Source of the DNA: Archaeoglobaceae archaeon
GTDB lineage: Archaea > Halobacteriota > Archaeoglobi > Archaeoglobales > Archaeoglobaceae
Length of the DNA: 38,754 nt
Assembly (NCBI GenBank): GCA_015520485.1
Contig: WAPX01000025.1
Location: forward strand, 1-38,754
Reading direction: 5' to 3'
Shown here piece after piece: positions 7,849 through 16,727 of this stretch. Numbering within the stretch: the first letter of the stretch is position 1; the number at the start of each line of letters is the position of its first letter. The notes under the pieces were generated by a model. That model ran no database searches and was not told where the DNA came from. It saw nothing but the letters and a program-made list of their open reading frames with translations. The position numbers and the translations under genes are program-made.

Positions 7849-7919
7849 CTGTAAAATTAACTATCAATTAATTAACTGAGTTATATTGACTGAGTTATCG
7901 CAAGACGAACTTTACAGAT

Positions 7920-8060
7920 TTACCATATCGATTTAACTGATCTTTTCACCCACGGATAACAAACACCTCCGTTTATTATGTTGTATTCACAATTCCAGCA
8001 TTCAACATCCGCTACTTTAAGAAGTTTCTTTTTCTCACAGAACACAACTTCTCCAATCAT
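7920..8060 (-). CDS. 46-aa small protein with four cysteines (possible zinc site)
   Basis: The ORF starts at ATG 8060 and ends at TAA 7920. The product begins MIGEVVFCEKKKLLKVADVE and continues CWNCEYNIINGGVCYPW to a basic C-terminus ending SVKSIW. Cys8, Cys21, Cys24 and Cys34 could bind one metal ion. A TATA-like AATATTTATATT centred near 8088 lies about 25-28 bp before the ATG, as for leaderless archaeal genes. It fills most of the apparent gap between polB and the pilus-like platform gene. I do not recognise a family. Confidence 0.6.
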   Translation of the reverse strand: MIGEVVFCEKKKLLKVADVECWNCEYNIINGGVCYPWVKRSVKSIW

Positions 8061-8245
8061 ATTCAGCACTATGTTTGTTTCAGAATATAAATATTACTGC
8101 AATCAAATTACTATGTTAATAATGATAATATTCTGATATTTCTCTTAAACCACCCAGAATTCAAGATATCACTTGAAAAATAGATACATATACCAAAACA
8201 AAATATTAAATAATATTAATTTATAAAAAAATTATTAATGAATTT
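8061..8245. other. AT-rich intergenic region
   Basis: Very AT-rich spacer with no gene seen. The part next to 8245, read on the minus strand, carries T-runs (AATTTTTTTATAAATTAAT) that could terminate the pilus-like operon. The part near 8081-8100 holds the promoter of the small cysteine protein. Confidence 0.4.
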
Positions 8246-10198
8246 TTAATGTATTAGCACCGTAAACAGCAGGTAGGCCATTACCAGCATTATTAAGGAA
8301 TGCTTCACTCCGGAAGAAAGGCTACCTTCACCCATCACACCTGCGACGAGTCCACCAAAGATGCCTTGAAATACCGAAGCGTGCATGAATATGTTCCTGT
8401 ACGTTTTTATGTTTACGCCCCTGAGCATGTTGATGTGAGCCCCACTCGCCGCAACTTTTGCGGCACTCTGGGCTAAGGTGGCGAGAAACGTTGTTGTTAT
8501 GATGTAAACTATCCCTATGAACACGAAGAACGATATGTATATTATTATAACGTACATGAACATGTTTGACTGCCTTTCCTTTCTTAGCAGCTCAGCATTG
8601 CTAGCATCCTTGGCAGAAATCATCAAAACCTCCGTAACGTTACCTGTTGATTTTAAAGCCTCGTTGAGCAGAGATATCGTTCTCGTCAGCTCGAATATCT
8701 TCAACCTGTTGGCAAACCTTATCAGAGCGTCGTTTAAACTTATACCCCAGTCGAGGTCTGCTTTTATCTTGGAGATTTCCTTCTTCAACGGCGTTGTGTC
8801 GGTCTTTGCAATCATCGCTATGGCTCGGTATATTGACATACCGCTCTCGTTTGCGGAGGCGAGTTTGTTCAGAAATATTGGTGTTAGCCTGAGAGTTTTC
8901 CTCGTGTTTCTCATCTTTAGCTCGTGAAAGATGACAAAAGGTAGTAACATTATAATCAGGCCTATGAACACGTAGTCGTCTATTTCAAACACCCAGTTCA
9001 TGCTCCTGTAGAACGGGTACATCTTCAATCCGTAGGCTATGAATAGAAGCCCTAACGGTACAGAAAAGGCGAATGCGTAAATCGGCTTCTGCTTCACTGG
9101 CCTTAAAGGATGTCTCAGAGCTTTTCTGAACTTCCACGACTTTACCTTTTTCTTAAGCTTCTCTATTCTCTTTAGCTCTTCCTTGCTCTCAGCTCCGGAA
9201 TGAGGTATTCTAAGGTAAGTGTACCTCTCTTTAAGTTCTGGAGGTTCTCCCTCTTCAGTTGGCGTAAGCAGCTTTATCACCATCGCGAAGAAGAAAGAAC
9301 CAATGGGTATAACCAGATATATCACAGCGTACAGCGCCGTTAAATTTCCCTGACCCATAACAACCATAACGGTCTGGATTATTATCAGAAACAGAGGACC
9401 CGCCACAAATGCAGTTATGTAGCTTTCAGCCATTAATCCGAGAAATTCGAGAAAGTTCTTCTGTTCCTGTCTCGCCCTTTCAAGGTAGAAATCCGCTCTC
9501 TCTTCCAGATATCTGCTTATGTCTCCACCGCTGTCTATAACCGTAATCAACCCGTGCAGGAACTCCCTGAAGTTTTCTGAAGGAGAGAGCTCTACTGCTT
9601 CTGCTAAAACGCTTCTGAGGTCTTTTCCAAGCACTTCCATGTCCCTGACTATTCTTGCTGCCTCTCTTGCAACTTCGCTGTAAACCTCGTAGTAGTTGGA
9701 GAGAGAACGAAAGATCTCTATTAAGTTCATTCCGCCCCTGCTTAAAGAGTACATAAACGTTATGGCGTGAGGTAAAGCCCGGTCTATCTTGCTTTTTCTG
9801 TCGCTTATTATTGTGGAGGGATAAATTGAGAAGAGGAATTTTCCGAATGCGTAAAAAGCTGCTGTAAGTATAGCTACCAGCACTCCAGCAATAACGTACT
9901 TTCTTATTTCCACCCACGTGCTGTAAACGTTTCCGGGAAGGGCTATTGGAAACAGAGCTTTCGGTAAATGCACAAAGTAAATCAACACAACTGCAAGGAA
10001 CAGACCGAGTATCAGTCCAGCGATTGCGAAGAAAATCGAAACAACCTTTGCAGTTGCTATGTACATTTCGGGAGGCATCGATATCATTGCCTGTCTGAGT
10101 TTTTTCTCGAGGTCGTAGTACTTCTCAGCCTTCTTCCTTATACTCTCTCCAAACAGCCTGTAACCGAGATACGTAAAGTAGTTAGCTTCCCTGAACAG
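8246..10198 (-). CDS. Type IV pilus-like membrane platform protein (TadC/FlaJ-type, two GspF domains)
   Basis: The roughly 650-aa polytopic protein has two GspF-type halves. The first follows hydrophobic helices near residues 50-130 and includes FMYSLSRGGMNLIEIFRSLS. The second includes LNKLASANESGMSIYRAIA and a C-terminal cluster of helices. It would be the inner-membrane platform of a type IV filament and pair with the ATPase just upstream. The start is uncertain: the GTG at 10207 lies inside GGAGGTG, whereas a CTG at 10198 lies exactly 6 nt after it. I place the start at CTG and flag it. The reading frame overlaps the ATPase end. No pilin is encoded nearby. Confidence 0.85.
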   Translation of the reverse strand: MFREANYFTYLGYRLFGESIRKKAEKYYDLEKKLRQAMISMPPEMYIATAKVVSIFFAIAGLILGLFLAVVLIYFVHLPKALFPIALPGNVYSTWVEIRKYVIAGVLVAILTAAFYAFGKFLFSIYPSTIISDRKSKIDRALPHAITFMYSLSRGGMNLIEIFRSLSNYYEVYSEVAREAARIVRDMEVLGKDLRSVLAEAVELSPSENFREFLHGLITVIDSGGDISRYLEERADFYLERARQEQKNFLEFLGLMAESYITAFVAGPLFLIIIQTVMVVMGQGNLTALYAVIYLVIPIGSFFFAMVIKLLTPTEEGEPPELKERYTYLRIPHSGAESKEELKRIEKLKKKVKSWKFRKALRHPLRPVKQKPIYAFAFSVPLGLLFIAYGLKMYPFYRSMNWVFEIDDYVFIGLIIMLLPFVIFHELKMRNTRKTLRLTPIFLNKLASANESGMSIYRAIAMIAKTDTTPLKKEISKIKADLDWGISLNDALIRFANRLKIFELTRTISLLNEALKSTGNVTEVLMISAKDASNAELLRKERQSNMFMYVIIIYISFFVFIGIVYIITTTFLATLAQSAAKVAASGAHINMLRGVNIKTYRNIFMHASVFQGIFGGLVAGVMGEGSLSSGVKHSLIMLVMAYLLFTVLIH

Positions 10199-11879
10199 CG
10201 TAATCACCTCCTTTTATCTCCATTTTTTCGAGAACTTTCTCCGGTTTGCTCTGATAAGCGTGTATCACGTTTGCGACTTCTCTGTAATCCCTTATACCGT
10301 GTTCAACCATGAATTCTAAGACAGCTTTTCTTCTCTCAAGCTCCTCCTCAAGCTCTTTCCTGCTCCACCCCCTGACGAGCCTGATTTCCTCAAGAGCCTT
10401 GGAGCTTCCAATCATGATCTGTTCATCCTTGACGCTGTCCCACTTGAAAACAGTCGTTGTTCTCAGCATCTTTGTGTGGGGGTCCAGACCAACTATTTCA
10501 GCTATTTCGACGTTTCTCCTCGCTCTTTTCTTGCCTATAAACACCTGAGCCTGAATACTTATTATGTCGAGAGCCTCAATCATAGGCCTCGGAACGTTTA
10601 TGGGGGGATTTTCGAGCCTGTGTATGACACCTTCAACTGAATCTGCGTGAAGTGTGGAGTAAGTTGTGTGTCCCGTACTCATTGCCTGGAAGAGTGTTAG
10701 AGCTTCTCTGCCCCTCACTTCACCAACTATTATGTATTCGGGTCTCTGCCTCAAAGCTGCTCTTAGTAAGTCGTACATGTCTATCGAACCCTCTTCACCC
10801 TGAAAGGTGTCTCTAGTAACTGCGGGAATCCAGTTCTCGTGTGGAAGCGTGAGCTCTCTCGTATCCTCAATGGTCACAATTTTCGCCCTTCTTGGAATGA
10901 ACAGAGCTGCTGCGTTCGTCGAAGTCGTTTTACCGCTCGCAGTCCCTCCGGCAAAAATCAGGTTCTTCTTGTTCTCTATGCACAGCCAGAGGTAGGCCAT
11001 CTGCTCACTGCTGAAGGTTTTCCACGCAATCAGGTCAATAGGCGTTATCGGTACATCTCTGAACTTCCTTATCGTGAAGGTAGAACCGTGGTCGGTAACT
11101 TCTCTGCCGAGAGTCATCTGAATTCTGCTTCCATCAGGCATCGAGGCGTCGACCATGGGCTCTGCTATGCTTATGTGCTTTCCACACTGCTGAGCTAACT
11201 TTATTACGAAAGAGTCGAGTTCGTCGCTTTCAAAGCTGATGTTTGTTTCTATATTGGCGTAATTTCTGTGAAACACGAATATCGGGCTGTTGTATCCGTT
11301 GCATGAAATATCTTCAAGCATCTTATCCATCATTAACACACTGATTTTATCGTAATAAATGAAATCTCTAATTATGTAATACAAAATTTTGTAGTATGAT
11401 TTAATATCAATGTCGATTTTCATGTCTTTTATGAGGTAGTCTACAACATCCTTTAAGACGACTTCTCTCAGCTCGCTTTCAACGTCCCTCTCTTCAAGTA
11501 TGTCCCTGAGAGCATCTCTGAGCTCGTTCAGAACTTCAGTTTCGTAAGCCGTTAACTCCGGCTCGACGACAATATACCTCTGCTCGTCGAGCTCTTCGTT
11601 CTGCACTATGACGACCTTGCTGTAGGGTTTCTGAATCCAGTACTCGTCTATTACCTCCCACCCTTCCTCAGGCTCGTATTCCAGCAGAGGTCCCACCTTC
11701 TCCTCACTGTACGGTTCAAAAAGCGGTTTCTTTCTGAGAAGTCCTTTTTTCCTGCCAATTTTACCTTTCAATGCACCTTCTACTTTTTTTGCTGCTTCTA
11801 TGGTCTCAACAGCCTCTCTCTCGTAATCTTCCAGTTTCTCCTCTTTCTTCTGACGACGAAACAACTTCATCATTACCAT
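10182..11879 (-). CDS. Type IV pilus-like secretion ATPase (GspE/FlaI superfamily)
   Basis: The protein has Walker A AGGTASGKTTSTNA, an Asp-box IVTIEDTREL and Walker B region PEYIIVGEVRGREALT, followed by the His-box STGHTTYSTLHAD. It is a hexameric ATPase powering assembly of a type IV filament with the adjacent platform protein. It is a paralogue of the archaellum FlaI at 27266-28915. The N-terminus is charged and coiled. I choose ATG 11879 (565 aa) because a TATA-like stretch (11901-11908) lies 25 bp upstream; the frame extends to 11927 without family similarity. A 16-bp inverted repeat overlaps the start. No pilins lie alongside. Confidence 0.88.
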   Translation of the reverse strand: MVMMKLFRRQKKEEKLEDYEREAVETIEAAKKVEGALKGKIGRKKGLLRKKPLFEPYSEEKVGPLLEYEPEEGWEVIDEYWIQKPYSKVVIVQNEELDEQRYIVVEPELTAYETEVLNELRDALRDILEERDVESELREVVLKDVVDYLIKDMKIDIDIKSYYKILYYIIRDFIYYDKISVLMMDKMLEDISCNGYNSPIFVFHRNYANIETNISFESDELDSFVIKLAQQCGKHISIAEPMVDASMPDGSRIQMTLGREVTDHGSTFTIRKFRDVPITPIDLIAWKTFSSEQMAYLWLCIENKKNLIFAGGTASGKTTSTNAAALFIPRRAKIVTIEDTRELTLPHENWIPAVTRDTFQGEEGSIDMYDLLRAALRQRPEYIIVGEVRGREALTLFQAMSTGHTTYSTLHADSVEGVIHRLENPPINVPRPMIEALDIISIQAQVFIGKKRARRNVEIAEIVGLDPHTKMLRTTTVFKWDSVKDEQIMIGSSKALEEIRLVRGWSRKELEEELERRKAVLEFMVEHGIRDYREVANVIHAYQSKPEKVLEKMEIKGGDYAVQGS

Positions 11880-11886
11880 AGTAATG
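11871..11886. promoter_or_regulatory. Inverted repeat over the pilus-ATPase start
   Basis: CATTACCATAGTAATG has perfect 6-bp arms around CATA and lies on the predicted transcript start of the ATPase gene. It is a candidate operator. Sequence alone cannot show what binds it. Confidence 0.35.
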
Positions 11887-11950
11887 TATAATTCCTTCAG
11901 TAATAAAGTTTTCCGTAGCCATTTCACTAATACTAAAAGTTAACATTAAA

Positions 11951-11966
11951 AGAGTAAGCTTACTCT
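11951..11966 (-). terminator. Perfect 16-bp palindrome at the fdhD stop, terminator-like
   Basis: AGAGTAAGCTTACTCT is a perfect palindrome covering the fdhD TAA. On the minus strand it is followed by TTTT. It could form a short hairpin that helps end the fdhD transcript, or be a protein site upstream of the pilus operon. Confidence 0.35.
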
Positions 11967-12610
11967 ATAGTTACTCGCTTTCCCACGATTAGACCGCTCG
12001 CAAAAGAGACAGCATTTACTCCACTTTTCAGGCAAAAATCTATGGCAGAGTCGAATATGGCTGCTTTTGACGCAATCAACGGTATTTCAGCTGTGTAGCA
12101 CATTTCAACAATGCTCCTCGATATTCTTCCGGAGAACAGGACGTAGCAATTTTTTACGTCAATGCTTCTTATTGTGCAGCTTCCGATAACCTTAGCCAAT
12201 ACAGAGTGTCTGCTCACGTCGTGCATTCTCGCAACGACCTCCCCATCCTTTACGGCAGCGGCTATGTGATATCCTCTCGTGTTTCTGTACTCTTCCACAT
12301 CGAGATAGCCAATCATTTTCTGCAGTTCTTTAACGGTTATCCCGGAAAGTTCAGACCTGAGTTCTTGCTTTTTTACCCTTTCACTTCCCGCTTCACTCTC
12401 TGCTTTGCATCCTGCCTCAACGTAAACTGTTTTACCCTTTACCTCCACGCTCACGATATCCTTCAGTCCAAACCTCGTTACAGCCACACCAGCTGCGAGC
12501 TCCACGAGGTTTTCTGGAGTGCAAACAACCTCCACGCCCTCGCCATTCACGACCACATCAATTCTATCCTCTTTGGCTATTTCAAGGCCTTTTGCAAACC
12601 TTCTTATCAC
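11960..12610 (-). CDS. fdhD: FdhD-like protein (formate dehydrogenase accessory family)
   Basis: The 216-aa protein matches the C-terminal core of FdhD: a TRGYHIAAAV stretch in place of TGGVHAAAL, HDVSRHSVLAKVIG in place of EDVGRHNAVDKVIG, then LFSGRISRSIVEMCYTAEIP and ASKAAIFDSAID. FdhD passes sulfur from a cysteine desulfurase to the molybdenum or tungsten cofactor of formate dehydrogenase. The CxxC loop normally found before this core is missing; only Cys68 (AGCKAES) lies in that area. The start is GTG 12610. It is divergent from the ligase gene. No formate dehydrogenase subunits are in the window. Confidence 0.75.
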   Translation of the reverse strand: MIRRFAKGLEIAKEDRIDVVVNGEGVEVVCTPENLVELAAGVAVTRFGLKDIVSVEVKGKTVYVEAGCKAESEAGSERVKKQELRSELSGITVKELQKMIGYLDVEEYRNTRGYHIAAAVKDGEVVARMHDVSRHSVLAKVIGSCTIRSIDVKNCYVLFSGRISRSIVEMCYTAEIPLIASKAAIFDSAIDFCLKSGVNAVSFASGLIVGKRVTIE

Positions 12611-12709
12611 GCTTCCACGAGTCCCATCACTATTTTTATCTTTATTCCTGAAAATTCAGAAACGGGGAAAAACGAAAAAAACATTATGGTTCTCTGTGCA
12701 TGCAGAATT

Positions 12710-14386
12710 ATGTCACTCACGTTTCGTGAATTTGCAGAATTCTGCAGTTCTATTGAAAAAATATCCTCAACTCTCGAGATAACTGCTAAAATAGCTGGAT
12801 TTCTGAAAAAGATTGAGGATGACGAAGATCTGTACGACATCGTTCTGTTTCTGACGGGCAGAGTTTACCCGCCGTGGGACGAAAGAGAGCTTGGAGTAGG
12901 AATAGGTCTTGTTTACGAAGCTCTGAAACTTGCCACGGGTGCTGAAAAACCGAAAATTGAAAACCTGCTGAGAGAAACGGGAGATCTCGGGAAAACAGCA
13001 GAGCTGCTCATGAGAAAGAGGAAACAGCTAACTCTGTTTCAGGAGGAGCTGACGATAAGGAAAATCAGGGAAGTGTTCGATACAATGAGCGCTCTTACAG
13101 GAGAAGGAAGTCAGAAGAGGAAAATCAGACTTCTTGCAGACCTTTACGTTTCGTCCACACCCATAGAAGCGAGGTACCTGACAAGGCTCGTGCTCGGGGA
13201 GATGAGGCTCGGAGTTGGAGAGGGGATAATGAGAGATGCAATAGCCAAGGCATGGGGCGTCAGCAGTGAGCTTGTCGAAAGGGCGTACATGATAACCAAC
13301 GACTTCGGCAGAGTTGCAGTTGTTGTTAAGAATGAGGGGAAGGAGGGGCTTAAAAAGCTGAAGATACAGCTTCACATCCCTGCCAAAATGATGCTCGCTC
13401 AGGTCGCTGAGAGTGTTGACAGCGCCGTGAAGGAGATGGGAAAAGTAGCGGTTGAATGGAAGTTCGACGGAACGAGAGTCCAGATTCACTGGGGAAATGG
13501 AAAGGTAACGATATTTTCGAGGAGGCTGGAGAACGTAACAAGGGCGTTACCGGATGTAGTCGAGGAAGTAAAAAGAGCAGTCAAAGAAGGAGTCATACTG
13601 GATGGTGAGGCAGTTGCAATAAAAGACGGAAAGCCAATGCCATTCCAGCACATACTCAGGAGGTTCAGAAGAAAACACGAGATAGGAAAAATGCTCGAAA
13701 AGATACCGATAAAGGTTTACGTTTTCGATATACTGTTTGCCGATGGTGAGGAAACGATAGATTTACCGCTGAGCGAGAGGAGAGCGCTGCTGGAGAGCGT
13801 CGTCGGAAAGTCGGAAAAAATCCTTCCAGCAGAACAGAAAGTTACTGACAGGGTGGAGGACATAGAGGACATGTACCATCAGGCTCTGAATGCGGGACAC
13901 GAAGGAGTCATGATGAAAAATCCAAAGTCTCCATACATACCGGGGAAGAGGGGCAAGCACTGGCTAAAGCTGAAACCCGTAATGGAAAATCTGGATCTCG
14001 TCGTTGTCGGTGGAGAGTGGGGAGAGGGAAAGAGGAGCCACGTTATAAGCTCGTACGAACTCGCCTGCATAGATGAACAGGGAAGACTGCTCAGAGTCGG
14101 AAAGGTGGCAACCGGTTTTACAGATGAGGAGCTCGAAGAGCTAACAGAACTGTTCAAACCCCTTATAGAGTATCAGGAGGGCAAGAAGATAAAATTCAGA
14201 CCATACTACGTATTCGAAGTTGCATATCAGGAAATACAGAAAAGTCCAAAGTACGAGAGCAGTTACGCCCTCAGATTTCCGAGATTCGTGAGACTCAGGG
14301 ACGACAAGAGCGTTGACGAGGCGGATACGATTGACAGGGTTGCAAGGCTGTACGAAGCTCAGTTCAAAAGTAAAAAACAGATTTAA
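12710..14386 (+). CDS. lig: ATP-dependent DNA ligase
   Basis: The 558-aa archaeal LigI-type enzyme has motif I VEWKFDGTRVQIH with adenylated Lys251, motif III VFDILFADG, motif IV HEGVMMKNP and motif V KHWLKLKP, followed by an OB-fold. It seals nicks in lagging-strand synthesis and repair. QLTLFQ at residue 106 sits where other archaeal ligases carry their PCNA-binding box. I choose ATG 12710 because ACATTATGG lies about 25 bp upstream and the length then fits the family. The frame is open much further upstream, but that part lies antisense to fdhD and does not look like coding sequence. Confidence 0.95.
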   Translation: MSLTFREFAEFCSSIEKISSTLEITAKIAGFLKKIEDDEDLYDIVLFLTGRVYPPWDERELGVGIGLVYEALKLATGAEKPKIENLLRETGDLGKTAELLMRKRKQLTLFQEELTIRKIREVFDTMSALTGEGSQKRKIRLLADLYVSSTPIEARYLTRLVLGEMRLGVGEGIMRDAIAKAWGVSSELVERAYMITNDFGRVAVVVKNEGKEGLKKLKIQLHIPAKMMLAQVAESVDSAVKEMGKVAVEWKFDGTRVQIHWGNGKVTIFSRRLENVTRALPDVVEEVKRAVKEGVILDGEAVAIKDGKPMPFQHILRRFRRKHEIGKMLEKIPIKVYVFDILFADGEETIDLPLSERRALLESVVGKSEKILPAEQKVTDRVEDIEDMYHQALNAGHEGVMMKNPKSPYIPGKRGKHWLKLKPVMENLDLVVVGGEWGEGKRSHVISSYELACIDEQGRLLRVGKVATGFTDEELEELTELFKPLIEYQEGKKIKFRPYYVFEVAYQEIQKSPKYESSYALRFPRFVRLRDDKSVDEADTIDRVARLYEAQFKSKKQI

Positions 14387-14413
14387 CTATTTTTACACTC
14401 TACAAAATTTAAG

Positions 14414-15607
14414 TTAAAACGTGCTGAGTTCTCCGTTGATAACCTTCTCGGTAATTCTCGTCGTGTCTTCGAGCCAGCTTTCCGCAATTTCCTCGATTCT
14501 CTTTTTCATTTTTTCCACTTCGTACCCTTTTTCGGGTATTATCTGAATGCTCAGCGCTCTCGGCTCGTTTATTGGCCTGCCTATCTGGCTGAGTATTCTC
14601 ACGTATATCTCTTCTATTCCCTCAACCTCATCGACGCACTCACTGGCTATCAGGTTTGCAAGCAAGTTGTATATCTTGCCTACATGGTTTATCGGATTTT
14701 TGCCGCTCGTCGCCTCCATGCTCATGGGTCTGCCGGGAGTTATGAGCCCGTTACACCTGTTTCCCCTTCCAACGCTCCCGTCATCTCCGTTCTCGGCAGA
14801 CGTTCCCGTTACCGTCAGGTAGTAGCAGTTCGTTTCGTAGCAGTCTGCGGTGTTGACGCAGACCTCAACGTCCCTTTCAGTGTACTCTCTGGCTATGTCC
14901 TCTATCCAGCTCTTGAGTTCCTGCTTCAGAGAATCGTATTCCTTTAAACTGGATATGTACTCACCTATGAAAGCACAGGCAACGGTTAGCTTAATTTTGT
15001 CTTTCTCTCTCAACCCCATGACCTTTACGTCCTCACCAACTCCGGGATTTTTCTTTCTGAACTCGCTGTATATCCTCTTTTCAACGTTGTAAACGAGCTT
15101 TTCGGTATCGCTAAGAGGAGCGTAGCCTATACCAAAGGAAGTGTCGTTTGCGAGAGGAACCTTACCTCTTCTGAAAACATCCTTCAAACTCGTGCTTCCC
15201 TCGCCGAGCTTCACGTCAAACACTACGTCGCTCTCAACATCCAAGGCGTGCATGCTCTGCCTTACGTAATCCTTTGCAGCCTTTAACGCAATTCTGTCTG
15301 CGGGAATGTAAACTCCGTCGAATTCCTTGGTTGCTCTGCCAACGAGCAGTATGTATATTGGCTGTATTACCTCCCCTCCACCAAACTCGGGTCTCGCTCT
15401 GCCTGCGACTATCTGCGTTTCGTCTGTGTTGTGGTGCAGAACGGTTCCAAGCCTTTTCATGTACTCCCGGCTTAAAGCTCTGCTCATCGCCTCGGCTATG
15501 CCGTCTGCAAGACTGTCGGGATGGCCAACTCCTTTTCTCTCGACGATCTCTATGTCCTGCTGTTCTATGGGCGTGTGGACGATTTCCTCTATGAATACGT
15601 TTGGCAT
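14414..15607 (-). CDS. mat: Archaeal S-adenosylmethionine synthetase
   Basis: The 397-aa protein is the archaeal-type methionine adenosyltransferase, which forms SAM from methionine and ATP. Visible family segments are [51 protein letters not shown] and [20 protein letters not shown]. The ATG is preceded by AGGTG at 5 nt spacing. It follows the S27e gene by 11 nt and is probably the last gene of a priS-gins51-rpl44e-rps27e-mat transcript. The SAM it makes would feed the radical SAM and methyltransferase genes elsewhere in the window, though that is true of any SAM synthetase. Confidence 0.95.
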   Translation of the reverse strand: MPNVFIEEIVHTPIEQQDIEIVERKGVGHPDSLADGIAEAMSRALSREYMKRLGTVLHHNTDETQIVAGRARPEFGGGEVIQPIYILLVGRATKEFDGVYIPADRIALKAAKDYVRQSMHALDVESDVVFDVKLGEGSTSLKDVFRRGKVPLANDTSFGIGYAPLSDTEKLVYNVEKRIYSEFRKKNPGVGEDVKVMGLREKDKIKLTVACAFIGEYISSLKEYDSLKQELKSWIEDIAREYTERDVEVCVNTADCYETNCYYLTVTGTSAENGDDGSVGRGNRCNGLITPGRPMSMEATSGKNPINHVGKIYNLLANLIASECVDEVEGIEEIYVRILSQIGRPINEPRALSIQIIPEKGYEVEKMKKRIEEIAESWLEDTTRITEKVINGELSTF

Positions 15608-15618
15608 CGTTTCACCTG

Positions 15619-15804
15619 TTACCTGTACTCCCTGTCAACTACCTCTACCACTTCAGCCTTTACCGCCGCTCTTCCCCCTGTTGGTTCGGCAAGAGTTCTT
15701 CCACAGACGAGACATTTAACAACAGTCGAAGCGTGGTCGAAGATGACCTGTACGTTTTCACAATCGGGACATTTGACCTTTATGAAGTGGCTTTTTTTCT
15801 GCAC
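15619..15804 (-). CDS. rps27e: 30S ribosomal protein S27e
   Basis: A short zinc-ribbon ribosomal protein with CPDC and [16 protein letters not shown] motifs, four Cys for one zinc. The start is chosen as GTG 15804 (61 aa) because GAGGTG lies 6 nt before it, giving an N-terminus [15 protein letters not shown] like other archaeal S27e. The ATG at 15822 lies upstream of that ribosome-binding site. It lies between L44e and the SAM synthetase gene in one operon. Zinc binding and ribosome location are established for the family. Confidence 0.93.
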   Translation of the reverse strand: MQKKSHFIKVKCPDCENVQVIFDHASTVVKCLVCGRTLAEPTGGRAAVKAEVVEVVDREYR

Positions 15805-15866
15805 GGCAATCACCTCTGTCATGGTATCGCGCTCACGTTTAAACAGGTAACCTCTAACTTCCGGTT

Positions 15867-16148
15867 TTACTTCTCCACGAGCTCGAACCTCTTAACCCTC
15901 CACGTCGGGCGGTGATGTGCTTTTTTGCACACAGTGCATCTGAACCTTATGTTGACCCTTTTCGTAGGCTTGTCTCCACCGGGAACCTTGCTGAACTTGC
16001 CGAGGTTTCCAACCTTACCTCTTCTCTTCTTCTGCCTGTTGATCCACCTGAGTGAGCTCTGCTTACCCTTGCTTACCTTTTCCACTTCGTGAATCGTGTG
16101 CCTGCCACAGTACTTGCAGAACGTCTTAACCTTCTTTGGGTACTTCAT
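15867..16148 (-). CDS. rpl44e: 50S ribosomal protein L44e
   Basis: The 93-aa basic protein has zinc-ribbon halves [20 protein letters not shown] and [20 protein letters not shown], the hallmark of archaeal and eukaryal L44e near the E site. The ATG is preceded by GAGGTG with 6 nt spacing. It follows gins51 by 18 nt and precedes S27e by 62 nt. The L44e-S27e pairing is common in archaea. Confidence 0.95.
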   Translation of the reverse strand: MKYPKKVKTFCKYCGRHTIHEVEKVSKGKQSSLRWINRQKKRRGKVGNLGKFSKVPGGDKPTKRVNIRFRCTVCKKAHHRPTWRVKRFELVEK

Positions 16149-16166
16149 TCACGACACCTCACGAAA

Positions 16167-16727
16167 TTACCTCTTTATTTCAACTATTTCTGCGATACCG
16201 CCCTTTATCAGGGCATTAGCGTTAAGTGAAGGGAGCACTACTACATCTTCCCTCCTCAATTTATATGTTTTTCCGTCAATTCCTTCAAATTCGACACTGT
16301 CGAGAAGCCTTACAACCCTGTAACCTTCTGCATCCTCTATTTCTTCGCTTTCCTCTTTTTCAGCTTCTATACCGTATATCACCTCGTCCTTGAAAGACGA
16401 AATCAGGTCAACCAGTTCTCTGTAAAACAGCTTTTCTCTCGTCGTCAGGTTTTCCAGACCTTCAATTCCGCTAACAGTTCCGCACACCTCAGCCCATGCA
16501 GCCCTTATTATTTTCCCCGTTCTCTCCTCGAAGAGCTTTCTCTGTATTCTCCTGAGAGTTCTCAGCTCGTCGTCAATCCTCTGAATTTCCTCATCGCTGT
16601 CCGCAGATTTTTTCAGCTCCTCGAGCTCCGATATCCTCTCCTTCAGATCGTCAAAAAGCGACTCCTCAATAACAACCAGAGCTTTCCTGCTCTTTTCAAT
16701 CAGTATCATCAGTTCTTCAATGTCCAT
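16167..16727 (-). CDS. gins51: GINS complex subunit, Gins51 (Sld5/Psf1-type)
   Basis: The 186-aa protein has a long helical A domain at the N-terminus (coiled and Glu/Arg-rich, residues 1-115), an acidic linker near 125-135 and a small beta-rich B domain at the C-terminus ending KGGIAEIVEI. This A-then-B order identifies Gins51. GINS binds MCM and Cdc45/GAN to form the CMG-like replicative helicase. It overlaps the end of the primase gene by 11 nt, a typical archaeal gene pair linking helicase and primase. I rely on context and domain order because GINS sequence is weakly conserved. Confidence 0.85.
   Translation of the reverse strand: MDIEELMILIEKSRKALVVIEESLFDDLKERISELEELKKSADSDEEIQRIDDELRTLRRIQRKLFEERTGKIIRAAWAEVCGTVSGIEGLENLTTREKLFYRELVDLISSFKDEVIYGIEAEKEESEEIEDAEGYRVVRLLDSVEFEGIDGKTYKLRREDVVVLPSLNANALIKGGIAEIVEIKR

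Noticed and set aside
12206-12709. Long N-terminal extension of the DNA ligase reading frame.
   Set aside because: It is antisense to fdhD, unlike ligase sequence, and ATG 12710 has a well-placed promoter and gives the normal length.
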